From Bacteroidota bacterium (GTDB lineage: Bacteria > Bacteroidota > Bacteroidia > Chitinophagales > Chitinophagaceae): DNA of 64,000 nucleotides. A program made the position numbers and the translations under genes. The notes under the pieces are model-generated. The model saw only the letters and a program-made list of their open reading frames with translations, had not been told where the DNA came from and did no database searches. Positions 61,724 to 64,000 of the stretch are shown piece by piece. How positions within the stretch are numbered: the first letter of the stretch is position 1; each line of letters opens with the position of its first letter. Location: the NCBI GenBank assembly GCA_947460595.1, contig CANHGS010000006.1, positions 62,001-126,000 of the forward strand, given 5' to 3'.

Positions 61724-64000
61724 ATGAACAGACAAATACTTGTTTTCTTAGCCGTTTTAAGTTTTATTGTTACCAATGCGCAAAAGCCCGATGGTTCAAT
61801 TAAGGGGGTAGTGATGGATACGGCTTCAAAGAGAGGCTTATCATACTCTACCATTTCATTGGTTCAGGCCAAAGACTCTTCATTAATCAGCTTTTTAAGG
61901 GCTGATTCTACAGGGGCCTTTCAATTAAAGAATATCGCCAAAGGCAATTACTTGGTTTCTGCTTCCTTTGTAGGATTCGTACCTATTTGGGTTCCGGTTA
62001 ATTTAAAAGAGGGCGAAACTGTCAATTTGGGAATTCTAGCTATGACGGACTTGAATAGTGCGTCTACCGTTACGGTTAATGCCAAACGCGCACCCGTAGT
62101 CATGAACAATGACAGCTTGGAATTCAATACGGAAAATTTTAAAACCCAACCCAATGCGGTGGTGGAAGACCTGCTTAAAAAACTCCCAGGTTTTGTGGTG
62201 GATGCCGATGGCACGGTTAGGGTCAATGGGCAAAAAATTAATCGGGTCTTTGTGAATGGAAAAGAGTTTTTTACAGGGGATCCCAAATTAGCAACCAAGA
62301 ATTTAGACGCAGATGCAGTGGATAAAGTACAGGTCTTTGATAAAAAATCAGATCGCGCTGCATTTACAGGTGTGGACGATGGTCAATCAGAAAAAGTCAT
62401 TAATCTGAAGCTCAAAAAAGATAGAAACAAATCCATATTTGGAAAAGTATCAGCGGGAGCTGGAACTGACAAGCGTTACGATGGACAAACCAATATCAAC
62501 AAATTTAATGGAGACCAACAGATCTCTTTATTAGGAATGGCCAATAATACCAATCGGCAGGGATTTAGCATTAATGACGTACTCAATTTTTCAGGAGACC
62601 TAGCAAGGGGAATGCGTTCTGGTGGTGGCATTAATATTAAAGTAGGGGGTGGGGATGACAATGGATTACCCATTTCTGGTGTAGGTCAAAACCAACAGGG
62701 TATTGCAAAAACTTATGCTGGCGGTGTTAATTTTAATGATACCTGGAAAAAGAAAACAGATGTAAATGGATCCTTTATTGCATCTGATGTAGACCTAGGC
62801 ACAGACAGAAGCAGTAATCGGCAGAACCTACTTCCAGGAAATAGCTTTGACTATGTCTCCAATAGTGCCAATCAGAAAAGGGTGCAACAACAAAGAGTCA
62901 ATTTTAGTATTGATCAAAAAGTAGATAGTTTTATTTCATTTAAAATTGTTCCACAAATCACTTTCCAGCAAAATGATGCTAGATCTAACAGTAATTATGT
63001 TAGTACAGATGCCAAAGGGGGCAAAATCAATGATGGTTCAAGTGATAATAACACTAGATCTGAAGCAACAAATATGGTCACCAATGCACAGTATAGGCAA
63101 AGGCTTAAAAAGAAAGGAAGAACTATATCTGCTAACTTAAATTGGGTTGATAATAATAGTACCCAAACTGGAGCCTTGTTGAATAGGAATAGTTTTTATG
63201 TATCAGGCATCTCACTTAAAGACAGTATTACCAATCAACGCAATAGCAGGGATGCTCATACCAGTAGTTTTGGCGGCAACCTAATTTACACAGAGCCGTT
63301 AGGCAAAAAGTCCTTACTTGAGTTTAGTGTGTTTTACAATAGTTCTAAAGGTACTAGTAACCGAAAATCCTATGACTATAATGCTTCTAGCGGCAAGTAT
63401 GACCTCTTAAATAAATTGCAAACCAACGATTTTAAAAACAGTTTTGAATATGGAGGTGCTGGCATCTCTTGGAGGAGTAATCAGAAGAAAATCAATTATA
63501 CTTTGGGCAGTTCCTTGCAAACCACCAGTCTGATTAGTACCAATAACAGTAATGGAAATATCATCAATCAGCGCTTCACAGATATGTTACCAAGTTTGAA
63601 CATGCAGTTCAAGTTGAACAGTACGCGCAATTTAAGTATGAACTATAGCACTTCCACACAAAACCCTTCTACTACTCAACTACAGCCAATTGTAGATGTT
63701 ACTGATCCCTTAAATACCTATACGGGTAATCCCAATTTGAAAAGGACTTATGTACAGAATTTGAGTTTAAATTATTTTAATGCCAATACGTTTACCCAAA
63801 GTAATTTCTTTGCATTTGTCTCTGCTTCAAAATCAGATAATGCCATAGTTAATTCAGATATAGTACAGACCAATGGTTCTAGAATTAGTAGCCCTGTAAA
63901 TACAGATGGGGTCTATAATTTATTTGCCAATGTTGATATGGGATTCCCCATTAAAAAACTCAAATCAAGAATAGACATTGGTATGGGTGCTAGTTATATG
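61724..64000 (+). CDS. TonB-receptor-like outer membrane protein, 3' end outside window
   Basis: The frame from the ATG at 61724 is open to the window edge (759 codons). It begins MNRQILVFLAVLSFIVTNAQ (signal peptide), then a CarboxypepD-regulatory-like domain (KGVVMDTASKRGLSYSTISL), a plug (VVEDLLKKLPGFVVDADG; VFVNGKEFFTGDPKLATKN) and barrel strands, like the protein at 40728-43574. The stop codon is not in view. No SusD-like gene precedes it. It is a separate transcription unit, 76 bases after the aldo/keto reductase. Confidence 0.92.
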   Translation, partial: MNRQILVFLAVLSFIVTNAQKPDGSIKGVVMDTASKRGLSYSTISLVQAKDSSLISFLRADSTGAFQLKNIAKGNYLVSASFVGFVPIWVPVNLKEGETVNLGILAMTDLNSASTVTVNAKRAPVVMNNDSLEFNTENFKTQPNAVVEDLLKKLPGFVVDADGTVRVNGQKINRVFVNGKEFFTGDPKLATKNLDADAVDKVQVFDKKSDRAAFTGVDDGQSEKVINLKLKKDRNKSIFGKVSAGAGTDKRYDGQTNINKFNGDQQISLLGMANNTNRQGFSINDVLNFSGDLARGMRSGGGINIKVGGGDDNGLPISGVGQNQQGIAKTYAGGVNFNDTWKKKTDVNGSFIASDVDLGTDRSSNRQNLLPGNSFDYVSNSANQKRVQQQRVNFSIDQKVDSFISFKIVPQITFQQNDARSNSNYVSTDAKGGKINDGSSDNNTRSEATNMVTNAQYRQRLKKKGRTISANLNWVDNNSTQTGALLNRNSFYVSGISLKDSITNQRNSRDAHTSSFGGNLIYTEPLGKKSLLEFSVFYNSSKGTSNRKSYDYNASSGKYDLLNKLQTNDFKNSFEYGGAGISWRSNQKKINYTLGSSLQTTSLISTNNSNGNIINQRFTDMLPSLNMQFKLNSTRNLSMNYSTSTQNPSTTQLQPIVDVTDPLNTYTGNPNLKRTYVQNLSLNYFNANTFTQSNFFAFVSASKSDNAIVNSDIVQTNGSRISSPVNTDGVYNLFANVDMGFPIKKLKSRIDIGMGASYM

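Overview
The window reads as a chromosomal segment of a Bacteroidota member, most likely of the Chitinophagaceae or a close relative. Support comes from several places: Bacteroidota-type promoter boxes (TAnnTTTG); CarboxypepD-regulatory/TonB-receptor-like beta-barrel proteins; a menaquinone futalosine-pathway radical SAM enzyme; an arginine operon built around an N-acylornithine transcarbamylase instead of classical OTCase; and many small secreted lipoproteins. The species call is inference from gene families. No rRNA, tRNA, CRISPR array, prophage, transposase or integrase was seen.

Layout. 1-15 kb is mostly core metabolism: the 3' end of a TauE/SafE-like membrane gene, VanZ-like protein, gcvH, serS, an ECF sigma/anti-sigma/outer-membrane trio, mqnC, a PDZ aspartic protease, an M16 peptidase, gcvT, and a PadR-PspC envelope-stress operon with a striking palindromic operator. 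16-31 kb is accessory: glycan-active beta-propeller proteins (GH43-like, two oligogalacturonate-lyase-like), an arsRMC cassette with tandem operators, a YitT membrane protein, a PQQ-type dehydrogenase lipoprotein, a GH43 fused to a degenerate aspartic-protease domain, an inactive M16 homologue and an FKBP isomerase. 31.9-40.4 kb is one minus-strand arginine operon (GNAT, argG, argC, argD, argF', argB, argE-like, argH), preceded by an unannotated, strongly structured intergenic region. 40.7-49 kb holds a large beta-barrel protein, two small secreted possibly metal-binding proteins, a SNF2 helicase with two SWIM motifs, and a ComB-like phosphatase.

49.3-60.2 kb is a mostly co-directional plus-strand stress/envelope cluster. 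It contains two paralogous AraC-type regulators with an N-terminal HMA-like domain and TTG starts, a release-factor-like protein, Dps, YceI (frameshifted at a G7 tract), small lipoproteins, a cupin, a hybrid histidine kinase plus response regulator, a glycosyltransferase behind a long hairpin leader, and a run of tiny membrane proteins (lmo0937-like, YtxH, holin-like). 60.2-64 kb has a glyoxalase-fold protein, an aldo/keto reductase and the 5' part of a second TonB-receptor-like protein that runs off the window.

The best candidates for undescribed biology are the structured region upstream of the arginine operon, the stress cluster with its twin regulators and hairpin leader, and the pseudo-protease/GH43 fusion.
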